This document shows positions 44,203 to 56,104 of a stretch of 64,000 nt of DNA, one piece after another. The stretch's first letter is position 1, and every line of letters starts with the position of its first letter. Where the stretch lies: the NCBI GenBank assembly GCA_963930655.1, contig OZ005611.1, positions 21,501,001-21,565,000 on the forward strand, read 5' to 3'. The position numbers were made by a program, and so were the translations under genes. Source of the stretch: Myrica gale. Its lineage: Eukaryota > Streptophyta > Magnoliopsida > Fagales > Myricaceae. A model generated the notes under the pieces. That model did not search any database. It was not told the origin of the DNA and worked only from the letters and a program-made list of their open reading frames with translations.

Positions 44203-45662
44203 CACACAGACAGACAGAGACACATAAATCTTGAAACAAAACTATCCAAAGTGAACTTAGGAGTGCAACGGTACTAGGATGGGGTCGTCATTGAATGTGG
44301 GTAATGGTGTGGTGGGTCTCAGAGGCTTAAAGAAAGGAATGGATTGGTATGAGAATCAATTAATGGGTGCAAGGGAGTTGGTACGACTAGTGTGTGAGCT
44401 AGAGGCTCGATTCTCTCAAGGATAGAGTATTCCATATGGAGTAAGTAGCTCCATCAGTGGAGAGATGCGTTTGTGATCACCATGGGCAACTTTTTTTGTA
44501 TGTCAAAGCTAAGATTACTTATCATGTGATTTGGTCGTAGGAAAAAAGTATATCTGGATTCTTTTTTTTTCGTAAGATACAATCTTTTGATAATTGTGAT
44601 TGGAATCACATGAACTTGGCAAAAATGTGGTCATATGAGTGCATGCATGTTTACGGGGTGGGAAATTCTAGGAAGGGAGCATGTGCACATGTACTTGTGG
44701 AGAGAGAGAGAGAGCTAGAGAATTGGATGGGACGTAGTTTTTTGAAATTTCTGTTCTAAAATGCTCTTATCTTATTCTTCGTAGTATTGTGAAAGTCACT
44801 ATGTTCGAATCTAAGATTTCTTATCGATTCTTTGTCTTCTTTTATAATCACTGTATTAGTGTCACAACTCAAGAAGATTACACGTTTTATTATTATTTAA
44901 AGGCATAGAAGACGGTACCTCTAAAATTTATTAGAAACACCTTACACGGAAGAAAAAGCAAATAGAAATATCAAGACGATTACAGTTACAACCAATTACT
45001 TTGGTAGTTGTTATGTTATATTAAGTGTGAAATAAGTGGCCAAACACTCTCAATCAATCAAGGCATTTTTGGAAGCTTTGAAAAATTTGCTTATTAATTT
45101 TTCAAATCAGAATTCACTCAAACTTTTTGTTTGAACAGTACGGTGCAACTTAAAGCGAGATAGATGCAACATGTAAATTTTATTGTAGAGTTTACATTAT
45201 TCGAAACTATTTAATAGACAACATTAAATAATATATATTTTACTAAAATTAAACGGTGCAATTCAAACCAAAAAAAATTGTAAAGAGTAAATTGATGTGT
45301 TCATAATCTCCTTGAATGAGCTGATTTTGAAGTTAAACAATGAGTCGTTGGGAGTAACTGCATTTGTTCCTTCACATGATTCCTTTCAAAAGATATGTTG
45401 TAATTGTGCCTTATTTGCATGAAAAAAGCCAAGAAAAGAAGAAGAAGAATAATCTCCCTGCTTTTCATAATGAAATTGACCGAAGATTCTATCTAATGTG
45501 ACCTCCCCCCCCCCCTCTCTCTGATTCCCCTAGTCCTGCATTCTTTAGTTCTGTAATATTGATTAGCGTCTGCAAGATTCTAATTGTCCCGGCCTTTCCA
45601 CATTTCCAGAGAAATGTATCGGGTGAAGTTGATTTTACACTTGATTCCACGCCACCATGATT
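44001..45662. repeat. Left arm of a long inverted segmental duplication
   Basis: Several blocks match the reverse complement of 54177-56104 in mirrored order. The outer edge has CCGATT..AAGCAAATC, then TATCCTATCTGTAGGG and AATACTGATATTTTATCAT. Next come GAGCTAGAGGCTCGATTCTC, AACTTGGCAAAAATGTG and TGAGTGCATGCATG. The inner edge has TTTACACTTGATTCCACGCC. Matches are interrupted by indels and substitutions, so the duplication is old. No coding gene recognised within it. Confidence 0.75.
44167..44199. repeat. CT dinucleotide microsatellite
   Basis: About 16 CT units. The mirror position in the other arm (near 55933-55940) has only CTCTC, so the tract expanded in this copy or shrank in the other. 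Confidence 0.95.
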
Positions 45663-45947
45663 GATACGAGTTCTCGTCTCCATGTGGCCCTTTTTATGCC
45701 ATTCTGCACATCGATCGTGTGCTGTCTTATTCTCTTCCTTTTTCCAAATTGGTCATGATAGAATCGTGCTTTGTTTGTTCCATAGGAAAAAACAAAACAA
45801 CATCTCGGGAAAAAAAATATAGGCATTAATAATTTAATATGGTACCTGGTAGTCGGCTCTTCATGATGAACACGGTAGAAATTAACTCAACTTTCGAGCA
45901 CCAACACGCAACCCACCCCTTTCCAGCCTGCGTGCGTAAGAGTAAAA

Positions 45948-46587
45948 CACCCCACTAGGTAAGAACCTAGAACGGACAGCTGCCCCATAAACTTTAATGC
46001 GGGATTAATCACCGTGTTTATGCAGGATTAAATACATTTTTCACTCTTAAAACTATATGATTATTTACATTTTGTATCTTAAGTTACAGCTTATTTTTTC
46101 ATTTCATTAAACTTTAAGTACATACGATTTTCATTAAACTGAACCGAGAACTGAAAAAAATGAACCATACCCGTTGTATCTAAAACAAAAACAAAAACAA
46201 ACTCAAAAAATCAGAAGTAAAAAGAAAACAAATCAAACTTAACAGTTTATGGTTCATCATTTTCTAATATGATGATAGTAGTTTCATCATTTTCTAATAC
46301 AAAGGAGGTACATACAACGTTTATGGTTCAATTTTTTGTCTAATTCTTAATTCAGTTTGTTGAAAATTATATATGTATGGTATAATGTGACAGTAATTAA
46401 TAATTTAAGTGTGAAATGTCTCAATCTCAAACTTAACAGTATTTAACCCACACTTGCAAGACTGCGTGCCTAACAAACAATTAGTAAAACGACACCCACT
46501 AGAATTAAAAACAAAAAACAAAAAAGGACCCCCACTAGGTATGAGCCTAGACTGGACAGCTATGATCCCCCATGAACTTCAATGCCC
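45948..46587. repeat. Direct repeat pair, about 55 bp each
   Basis: Units at about 45948-46002 and 46527-46587 share CCCACTAGGTA, GA.CCTAGA.C, GGACAGCT and AACTT.AATGC in order. The DNA between them is AT-rich. They could be the ends of an inserted element or a simple duplication. Confidence 0.5.
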
Positions 46588-47468
46588 CGTTTTAGATCAG
46601 CATCATATCTATATGCCATTGGTTCGCATGTTTTGCACTGCATGTACCCGTACGAGGTAGCGAGCTCAAGAATTAGGATCAGCTGCGCGCGCGTTCGACG
46701 AAGTAGCTAGCTAGGTCGGGCATGAGGACGTGAAAGCTGAAGGGCTTGTTTAGTAGTTCCCAAGTGTCGTTTCCAATTCATTAAAAATAAACGTTTTGTC
46801 TTATGGATCGGCAATCCACTAACCAACATGCCAATTGCCAAGAGCTCTAATATTTAGTACGTACCAAGTTGTGTTTCCAAGTCATATATTTGTCTTATTA
46901 CCCACTAGTTGGCCAACAGTTTTGCTCTATGTAATGGACGTTGCATGTCCTTCAAAAGTAGTAGTTTGCTTTATGAAACTACTGAAACGTGTCCATAGGA
47001 ACACCATATAAACAATTTGAGGCCTAAGACAAGGAGGATTACTCTCAAAAGCAATGAGAGGGCCAGGTGTTCTTATATAATTGCTCAATATTATATATTC
47101 GACAAAAAATGAGAGAGAGAGAGTTACCATTACGCTTTGCCTTCTTGAATGTTTGATACTCAGATCACACGCAACTGCATGCTGCTTCAATTAATTATAT
47201 GTTAGAATATATAATCTAGTCACCATCATTTAATGCTTCGTCATCCGTCGTTCAGTCAAATAAAAATTATAGCGTATATAACTATAGTATATATATAAAA
47301 ATATTCCTTAAGCGACATGATTAGAGAGATAATACTCCAATTGATCCACGGAATTCAGGATTAGACATATAATAGTAATGCGATAAGTGATTTATATACA
47401 GCATTAGATTAGAACCCACTTATGCTTTTGCGAAATTGCAAGCTTCCGCCTTGACAGGGCGGTGCTCT

Positions 47469-49116
47469 CACTACAAAAAAAAACACCTATAGCGGCGGTC
47501 ACTGTAGCGGCGGTCACGAAAACCGCCGCTACAATGTGGTTTTAGCGGCGCTTACGAAAAACCGCGGCTATATGATATTTTTAGCCGCGGTCTCTATAGC
47601 CGCGGGACGTACCGCGTCTACAGACCCGCCTATAGCCGCGGTTGATGACCGCGGCTACAGAGACCGCGGCTAAAAATATCATATAGCCGCGGTCTCTGTA
47701 GCCGCGGTACGTACCGCGGCTATAGGTCCTACCTATAGCGGCGGTCGTACTGACCGCCGCTATAGGTATGGTGCCTACAGCGGCGGTCGTACTGACCGCC
47801 GCTGTAGGCTGTACCTTTAGCAGCGTTTTTTTTTTAAACGCTGCTAAAGATATACCTATAGCAGCGGTTTGAGACAACCGCTGCTATAGGTATATGTGCA
47901 AAAAAAAGGAAAAAAATATTATTTATATGTTAATAATTATTTTATGGATTATTTTAAGTCTTTTAATACATAACTTTATGTTGTCATGTGTCTAACAAAT
48001 TTTATTTTAAGAGACTTCCTTAATAAAATGCATAATTAAAAGAAGTGTTATGAAAATTGAAGTTAGAGAGTGTTATGAACACTAAAGTTGTGACATAATA
48101 TATTTGAAAGTATAACAATATTTGTTATTATTGATTAGAACTAAGTAGTTATGAAAACTTATATTCTCACATGTTATTATTGATTCTATTTATATATACA
48201 TCTGAGTGTTAATTAATTTTGTATTAACGTTGTAGGATCAACGACAAAACCAAAGTGCTGACAATAACATTCAAGTTTCACCAGCAATTCATGGATCATC
48301 TCGTGCAAGCCGGAAAACGTTTATTTTTAAGATACTAACATAAATTAATACTGTCATTAATGTAATTTTAAGTGTGCACTAAGCTTATTGGTTCATGTCA
48401 TTACTGTTTGTTAATTTTCAAATATTGTAACAACAGATAATGCAAACGAAGCACAAAGCGCAGGATGTGCTGAACGTGCTGAAGGTGCTGAGGATTAATT
48501 TTTATAGTTATTTGTTCTTAAATGTCCAAACTTATTACTTTTTAGATTATTGACAGACTGTCCTTCAGAAATATTTTTTTGGTGTAAGACTTGTACGATA
48601 GGATTATAATGAAATATATTTTGGTCGATTATACTTTTCTTTGAATGCATCAGTTAGTTATCACAAAATTTGTATACCAGGAAAATACTAAAAAAATAAT
48701 AATAATAATAATAAATATATAAAATTAAAAAATTACCTGTAGCGGCGGTCAATGACCGCCGCTACAGGTAAAATAAATAAAAATAATTACAAAAATAATT
48801 ACAAAAATTGTCTGTAGCGGCGGTCAAGGGCCGCCGCTACAGGTAAATCAAATAACAAAATTAAAAAAAAATTACCTGTACCGGCGGTCATTGACCGCCG
48901 CTACAGGAAATGTCTATAGCGGCGGTAATGACCGCTGCTATATGACCGCTGCTATAGCGCGGCGGTCTTCACCAGCGGTCAACGAAACCGCCGCTATATA
49001 CCTATGCCGACGGGTATATACCGGCGGTCGTGACCGCGGCTATATCCTATAGCAGCGGTTTATATGCCTATAGCGGCGGTTTTTGACCGTCGCTATAGGC
49101 GTTTTTTTTTGTAGTG
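47469..49116. mobile_element. Non-autonomous CACTA (En/Spm) transposon with TCT target-site duplication
   Basis: Begins CACTACAAAAAAAAACACC and ends TTTTTTTTTGTAGTG, with TCT directly repeated on both sides (47466-47468 and 49117-49119), the 3-bp duplication of CACTA elements. Subterminal regions carry many TAGCGGCGGTC words in both orientations, forming a chain of hairpins at 47485-47895 and 48737-49095. The middle is AT-rich. Two short stretches (48235-48320 and 48440-48500) could be the last exons of a lost transposase gene, but I see no transposase domain. Apparent open frames (for example 47581-47877, minus) are products of the repeats. Confidence 0.92.
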
Positions 49117-51400
49117 TCTGACAAATTGAACTACAGTCTCAAGGAAATAATGTGTACTCTGTCATGACTCATAAGATAAGTGACTTAGATATTCTAATAT
49201 TTAAAATAATTTTCGTAATTTTTTTACTTGTTTTTAGGTATTTGGCAAGCATATGAAAAATGAAGCTATCAAAGTAAAAAGTTTTTCAAGTCAACGATAA
49301 AAGTTCTATTAATTTTCAAAAAATAAATTATGCTCAAATTTTACGTAAATCATTTTTTAGACATTATAGTACGCCTCATACCTATGAGCAAAAAACAATA
49401 GGCATCCTTCACGTTCCAAAATATTTTATTCTGCTCCATATGTTTTAAAAAAATTAATTCTTACTTTCCGTTTGATTTAGGCGTTAAACCACATTTAAAA
49501 TGTCTGAAATGCCCCTTCAAGATAAAATTATTAAAAAATAAAAAATAATATATAAATAAATAAAAAATAATATTTTTTAAATAAAAATTGAATTGGAAGG
49601 TTGCATATGATAGTTTTATATTCTTCTCTTTTTAGGCCACGTGGACACTTCTCCCGTAGTTGCCTAACGACAATTGAGCTACGAGTGCCAATTTTATCGC
49701 AAAACTGTACCTCAGGGACATTCACGTTGAAATCAGTACCTTAGGGACTAAAATATTAAAATTTTTGAAAAAACTTTTCATACCACGAGACATCCTATGA
49801 TTGACGCTGAGATGGCATTTAAAATTCGCCAAAGCACCATTTCGTTTATTGGCTAACGACAATTGGACGAGGGATCGATTTGTCTAAAAAACTTACCTCA
49901 GGAATCCGACAATTGAAATCGATACCTGAGGGACTAAAATATCAAAAGTGTAAACTACAGAGACATGTATATTAATTAAACATTTTTATGTAAATACGCA
50001 AATCATTAAGCGTTTCAAACATCAAAAAAATTTAAAAGAATAACTATACATTAAAAATAATTTTTTTTCTTGAAAACATTTTTATGTAAATACGCAAATC
50101 ATTATGAAAATCTTACACGCAACACAATCGTACCCAATTAAACCTACTCATGCTGTTGGGTTATATTTTATTTTTTTAGTTAATTTTTCGCATTTATTTA
50201 TTTTTGAGATGTTCATTTATATCTTTTTTTCATCCATCTTATTCAGATAATTTATTTTTCTCTCTGGGAAAACAAAAAATTATATGAAACTATATATATT
50301 ACAAAGTAAAATTGCCTTAAAAACAAAGTTATAGTACGTATCTGATCAACGGATGACATAAACAATTAAAATAATTTGAGGACTTACTAGTCGTGATAGA
50401 ATATCTTTCGTTACTTTAATTATCCCGTACCCAATCTACCTCCTTTCTAATTAAGGGTTATACCCTTGTCAACTGTATCCTTTCTAATTTTCCTCTTACT
50501 TGGCTGGCAGATTTTTTTTTTTAAAAAAAAATTTACATCGCACACCACGGAGCATGGACGGAAGGAAACAAACCATGAAAGAAACAAGAAACTTGGACCC
50601 ATCTCCAATTGGTTTCGTGTAAATCAATTTTAATGTTGATGTTCATCAAATTGTTTCCTTATCAGCTGCAAAATATAGAGACCATTAATGAAATCTTCCC
50701 CACGAGGAGGAAGAGAAAGATGATGGGAGAATTAGATGTTACATGCATTAAGAAAACTCACCTCTAAAAGCTAGTTTAAGGAGAAAGAGAGCTTCAAACA
50801 TATAAATTATACAGTGACATGTCATACTACTAATGTGGGACGGATTCCATATATCCCAAATAGTCCATAACATTCTACCACGCTCTTCAGTCCTGTCATC
50901 CACGCTGGTTGGCTGTACATTAGACTTTTTCTAGTCTCAGACTAACACTGCAATATAGGAGCACATACTCTCAAAAGCTAGCTCAAGAGAAAGAGATCTT
51001 AAGCAAATAAACTCCCCCATTAACATCTCATACTCTATTAATAAAGGACGAATCTCATTCTCTCCAAATAATTCGTAACACTGGGAGCTTCTCTTAACCG
51101 TGACCAGACGATGGGCTAGAAAAAAGACTTCAGGCGCGCTCTCTGAAAGGGCTCTAATCAGTTACGACCCATTTCTCAAATATGAAAACGGTTCATCAGG
51201 CCCAGTTCTTTTGCCCACCTATGTGCAGAAAAGAACGCTGCAGAGCCCGGCCTAGCCAGGTGCAGAGCCGTTGGGAAACATTTGCGTAAATTCCAACGCT
51301 AATAACTTCCCAGACTCCCAGCCAATACCCTTTAACTTATCCCCTCCAATTTTTCCCCCAAAGTACTTCCCCAGTTCTCGCTTCCTCCGTCCTACAGAAA
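49117..51400. other. Intergenic, AT-rich, upstream of first thioesterase gene
   Basis: Contains dispersed-repeat wording (CAGTACCTTAGGGACTAAAAT and similar) at about 49620-49960. A 30-bp direct repeat (ATTTTTATGTAAATACGCAA) lies near 49980 and 50080, and a longer repeat pair at 50759-51085. About 51275-51400 is shared with the region upstream of the second thioesterase (around 60215-60348) and is presumably 5' UTR and promoter. Confidence 0.4.
50759..51085. repeat. Imperfect direct repeat, two units of about 120 bp
   Basis: Units at about 50759-50880 and 50964-51085 share, in order, AAAAGCTAG, GAGAAAGAG, ATAAA, CATCTCATACT/CATGTCATACT, GGACGAAT/GGACGGAT and TCCAAATA/CCCAAATA, then TAACA. They resemble the non-coding part of a plant retroelement, but this is not established. 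Confidence 0.5.
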
Positions 51401-53982
51401 ATGTCGCAGTTGCGCGCACTTTCACTTGCCCAGCCTTCTCAGGTGGCGTTTCCCGCCTGTCGTGTGAAGCCTACAAGGTTCGATCTCCGCCTTCCATTGG
51501 GAGAGTTTCGCTTGACCCTGCCGCTCTTGCCGCCACGCTTCCGATCACTCCCTGCCGTGAGATGCTGCAGCGCACCCTCATTTTTGGACATCAAAGCTGG
51601 GAAAGGGTACTTAAAAAATCTCACCTTCTCTCTCTCGGCTTTTAGCATTTCTTGCAGACTTCAAAGTAGTCTCAGAATTCTGGAGTCTTAGTTTGTCAAT
51701 TCATCTACTATTTGGTTTTGTGGCACACAAATTTCGCTACATCTCTACTTTCTCGTGTGGTTTGTCACTTTGCAATATGTAACTCTACTGTTTCTTTCTT
51801 GTCACCTATTTTTGGGTCTGGATGAGTAGTAGAAGCTGAATAAACCCTTTTTCTACTCCTTTTCCAGAATGAGTGGATTCTTTGAAGTTGAGCTCAAAGT
51901 TCGCGATTACGAGCTGGATCAGTATGGAGTAGTCAACAATGCTACCTATGCAAGTTATTGCCAACACGGTAAGACTAATTCGCTATCAATTCGTCTGAAA
52001 TAGTAAGCAATTTTGGCTGCAAACTTAATTATGTGAAGATTTTCTTTTAACTGATAATGGTGGATGGTGGTTAATGCCAATGCATCTTTTGTTCCCTGTG
52101 GATGGTGCGTGAGGGCAAGATTTTTTAGCAAAAAAAAAGAGGGCGAGATTTCACCAAAAATAATGTATTTGGGAAGCCTTGTAACAGGCAAATTAATTTA
52201 GGACTCGTGAGGCTATAAAAATTGATATGTTGATCGTGTTTTTTCTGCATAAGCATTCGGAAGGACAAAACCGTAGAAGTTGGCTTGAGAAGGTTTTTAC
52301 CAAGGTCTGTCAATTGGTGACACAGTCGAGAATCTGTGGGCTTTGGATTATAGAGCCATTTCTTTCGAGTAGGAGATACGGTTAACAAACGTTCAATCTG
52401 TATACAGTACCATGCAATAATGACATGAACTGGGACCAGGACACAAAGGAGAAGGGGAAGCAAAAAAGCAATCTAGGGATAAAACCTTCCATAAATCATA
52501 GCACTGAAGTTTATAAGCAAGCTTTGATTCCACTAATAAGTCTAGAACTCCTACATCGCTGAATAAAAAAATTTGTGATTAGATCAGACCAATGTTGACA
52601 CATAGAAGCCCATGAGCTACAGAAGAACTGTCTATTAATAGAATCAAAACCAGCACTCATAACAATAGACCATAACCAGTAATTACGCTCCCAAAGAGGA
52701 TATTTCCTCTCTAGTCATGCATTGACAACTGCGTCATCATTGAAAGTCCTTGATTAGTTTCAAAAGTTCAGCCCCAACCCTTTTTTTTAATTCCTTCTCC
52801 AATGTTAACTCACACTGGCTGTTGGTCATAAATGAAGGGGTAAACAGTGGGAAACATTCTGTGCTGTAAATAGAACTTGAAAATAGCCTTTCCACAAGAG
52901 CTTACCATCTTTATGCTTACTATAAATTGATGGATTATCCTTCAATACAATAACCAGGTCGTCATGAACTTTTGGAAAGTATTGGCATTAGTGCTGATTC
53001 GGTTACCCGTACTGGTGATGCATTAGCACTGGCAGATTTGTCCCTCAAGTTCCTTGCACCTCTAAGAGTATGTCTTTGATCCTTGCTGCACATTAAACCC
53101 TCAGGTACTTTTTGCAGTGGTTGTTGGATTTGTGTGGCACTATATGCAATCCTGTAATATTTCTTCATTACTTCCATGGCTATCCCAAAGTAAGCGGAGA
53201 TGTAAATTAATGGTTTTGATCTCAAGCAAGGGATATGTTAGCTTAGAACTTTTTTGCAAAGAAGAAGGGAAGAAGGGCTTCAAATAGCCTTAGGACCGAA
53301 ATATGCTCTGTCTAAATGAAACACTGTGCCTTTTCATTTCTAAAAATGTGCTAGTTAGTCCTTTCGGAAGCAGTCAAAGCTATTGTTTTGGAATTTTTCA
53401 AAAATGCTAATCTTAGGCGTGGTAAAAACAGGAATTCCTTTATAATACGAGCTTAAGTTAATAAGGCTGAATGTGGTGCAATATTATTTGTATGCTTTGT
53501 TTTGCATCTCATAGTTCTATAAAATCATAAATCTGTAATTTTTTGCTAAGTGCATATCATTCTAGTGAGTGCCTTGTTCCTTTGTTGCAATTAGGAATGG
53601 GATGGTCTTTACTTTATGGCTAAAGTTATAACTACATTTATATCAGTCACATGTAATCGCATTGTGTTTTATGTGCATCTAGAGTGGAGACAGGTTTGTT
53701 GTAAAGGTGAGGGTCTCTGGCTCCTCAGCTGCCCGGCTATACTTTGATCACTTCATCTTCAAACTACCAAGTCAAGAGGTTTGTTCTGGTCTCTCTTACG
53801 GATGATAACTATAAACCATCCTATGGATAGAATACCTTCTAACTTTCTTGCTATGTATGCAGCCTATTCTGGAAGCAAAGGCTACAGCAGTTTGGCTTGA
53901 CAAGCACTATCGTCCTGTCCGTATTCCAGCAGAGTTCAGGTCGAAATTTGTTCAATTTATACGCCATGAGGATTCTAACTAA
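51401..53982 (+). CDS. Acyl-ACP thioesterase, ALT/MKS2 family, plastid-targeted, copy 1 (210 aa, five exons)
   Basis: Single-hotdog thioesterases of this plant family hydrolyse acyl-ACP or 3-ketoacyl-ACP in plastids, releasing fatty acids, beta-keto acids or methylketone precursors. Exons: 51401-51606, 51868-51968, 52958-53067, 53683-53778, 53863-53982, with GT/AG introns and consistent phases. Residues 1 to about 68 form a Ser/Arg/Pro-rich, acid-poor transit peptide ([17 protein letters not shown]). The hotdog domain starts at [20 protein letters not shown]. Asp86, in [16 protein letters not shown], is the expected catalytic Asp. The nearby [15 protein letters not shown] is typical, followed by [27 protein letters not shown] and a C-terminal [16 protein letters not shown]. 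Length is near the family norm. The Met at 51869 opens exon 2 and could be an alternative cytosolic start. A second copy lies 9 kb downstream on the same strand. Confidence 0.92.
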
Positions 53983-54176
53983 TTTAACTGGAAATCGAAT
54001 GAATCTCGAGTCTGGCGACCCATTTGGTGCAGGAAACTTGTGTTTGTCCTTGAATTGCCTTTACAAAAAGAAGATGGAAGAGAAACGATCCTATTTATGA
54101 TTCACAATCCAAGAAAGAAAGTTGTTCAACTTGAAGAATAAATATAATTCCTTACAGGATTCTGACATATCAACCA

Positions 54177-56104
54177 TGGTGGCGTGGAATCAAGTGTAAA
54201 ATCAACTTTACCCAATACATGTCTCTAGACTCTTGAAATGTGGAAATGCCAGGAGAATTAGGATCTTGCAGAGGCTAATCGACGCTACGGAACCAAAACG
54301 CATGCAGGACAAAGCCCAAAACGGACATAGGTCTGTTTCCCTAAAGAACATATTCTTAAATGTCTCACAAGCAATTTCATAAACGGACATAAGATTATTG
54401 TTTGGTGCTGATTCTCAAACTAGGGGCACAAGAGGAGAGGGGGTCGCATTAAGTTGAATCTTATATAAAAGTAGGGAGTTTATTCTTGTTTTGCATTTTC
54501 ACGCGAATAAGGCAGCAATTATATATAACATCTCTTTTCGTTAGAAAATATAATTACAATAAAGGAGCAGTTTATTATGGTATTAGAGCCGAGATATTGA
54601 AAATGTTAGAAAATATGAATAAAATAATAAAATTTACTTCTCACGTGAGTCCACCACGCCCGTGAAATGAGTCCTCTATACACGGGACAGGGAATGTTAC
54701 ACAACACTGAACCGCACAAAAGAAATGTCTGAATTTGTACTAAGAAAAAAGATAAGAGGGTAATTTATATATGTATTATATCCTACTTATACCAAGAACT
54801 GAAATTTCATATTAATTTACTCCATACCATACTGCAAGATTTATCCCTGCATCATCTTAATTCTTAACCTATTCAACTGTCATCTCCATACTAATAAATA
54901 GCTAATTACACTCAATACAATAATTGTCCCACTCCTGTTGCAGTATTGTGCTTGTGTCCGACAACTAATCTTTATTTGTTAAGTTCAATGTTGCCCTGCA
55001 TACTCCCTCTACGAAATGTGTCCCACTTATTAGAAACCTATGTGAAACTCATATCGTATTTTTTTTCTAAGTAAAAATTCTAGAGGGGGCGATTAGTGTA
55101 ACCTATTCTCCCTGAGCGTCATGACTATAAGAATTTCGACAGCAAAATATCACGGATTGAGCTACCGCTACCACCCCATGGAAATGTGGACAGTCAAAAG
55201 AATGTAATTGGTTTTGAAGGCAGCGAAATTGATCTATAGATCTCCAACCATCACACCCACTCTTGGGTACCCCTTTTCAGATCTTCAAACCAATTGGGCT
55301 ACGCCTCTTTTAGTATGTGAAACTTACATTGTCAATTTGTGTACTTTATGCATACATATATCAAACAAAAATAGACTTAACACAATATCATCATCATTGT
55401 TCCTCACATTCCATCCAATTCTCTCTCTCCACAAGTACATGTCCACGTGCTCGCTTCCTAGAATTTTCCACCCCATGTACATGCATGCACTCATATATAT
55501 GATCACATTTTTGCCAAGTTCATCATGTGATGCCATGCAGTCACAATTATCGAAAGATTGTATCTTATGAAAAAAAAGTAGCTAAAAAGAATCTAGATAT
55601 ACTTTTTCCAACGACCAAGTCACATGATGAGCAAAATCTGAGCTTTGACATACAAAAAAGTTGCCCATGGTGAAAAAGGCATCTCTCCAGTGATGGAGCA
55701 GCTACTTACTCGATATGGAGTTTACTCAATCCTTGAGAGAATCGAGCCTCTAGCTCACACTAGTCGTACAATCTCCCTTGCACCCAATAATTGATTCAAA
55801 TTATACCAATCCATTCCTTTCTTGAAGCCTCTGATCAGACCTACCACCATCGCCCACGTCATTCAATAATATGTTCCCTTCCTTGAACCATTGCACAATA
55901 CCCAAGTTAACTTTGGATATTTTTGTTTCAAGAGAGGATGATAAAATATCAGTATTCGTGTAACTCTTTATACACATTCTACTTTCTACATCTCCCCTTC
56001 TTGTAGATCATCCCTACAGATAGGGTATGAAAACAAAATGTACTAATTACTATTGATAAATTTATCTGCACAATCTTTACCCTTGATTTGCTTTTCTTAA
56101 TCGG
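54177..56104. repeat. Right arm of the long inverted segmental duplication
   Basis: Mirror-image homologue of 44001-45662. The inner edge is GGCGTGGAATCAAGTGTAAA. Further out lie CATGTACATGCATGCACTCA, CACATTTTTGCCAAGTTC, GAGAATCGAGCCTCTAGCTC and GATGATAAAATATCAGTATT, with an outer edge of GATTTGCTTTTCTTAATCGG. This arm is about 270 bases longer than the other, and 54420-55150 has no obvious counterpart. The inner edge lies just past the 3' UTR of thioesterase copy 1. Confidence 0.75.
54578..54590 (+). other. Degenerate primer-binding-site-like sequence
   Basis: TGGTATTAGAGCC differs by one base from TGGTATCAGAGCC, the sequence complementary to initiator tRNA-Met next to the 5' LTR of many plant LTR retrotransposons. 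No LTR pair or coding domain was recognised around it, so it may be chance or a remnant. Confidence 0.25.

Larger units (their letters stand above)
43033..47468. other. Intergenic; MYB promoter and left arm of inverted duplication
   Basis: 43033-43300 is the MYB 5' UTR and promoter. 44001-45662 is homologous in reverse to 54177-56104. A pair of short direct repeats lies at 45948-46587. CGCGCGCG and CTAGCTAGCTAG words occur near 46686-46720. No protein-coding gene recognised. Confidence 0.4.

Noticed and set aside
47581..47877. 98-codon minus-strand open frame rich in Ala, Thr, Arg and Gly
   Set aside because: It is the translation of the CACTA element's GC-rich palindromic repeats.
48737..48907. 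Regularly spaced repeats resembling a CRISPR array
   Set aside because: Plant nuclear DNA; the repeats are palindromic subterminal motifs of a CACTA transposon and the spacers are AT-rich filler.
55208..55570. 120-codon plus-strand open frame in the right arm of the inverted duplication
   Set aside because: It is not preserved in the mirrored left arm and shows no domain, so it is probably non-coding.
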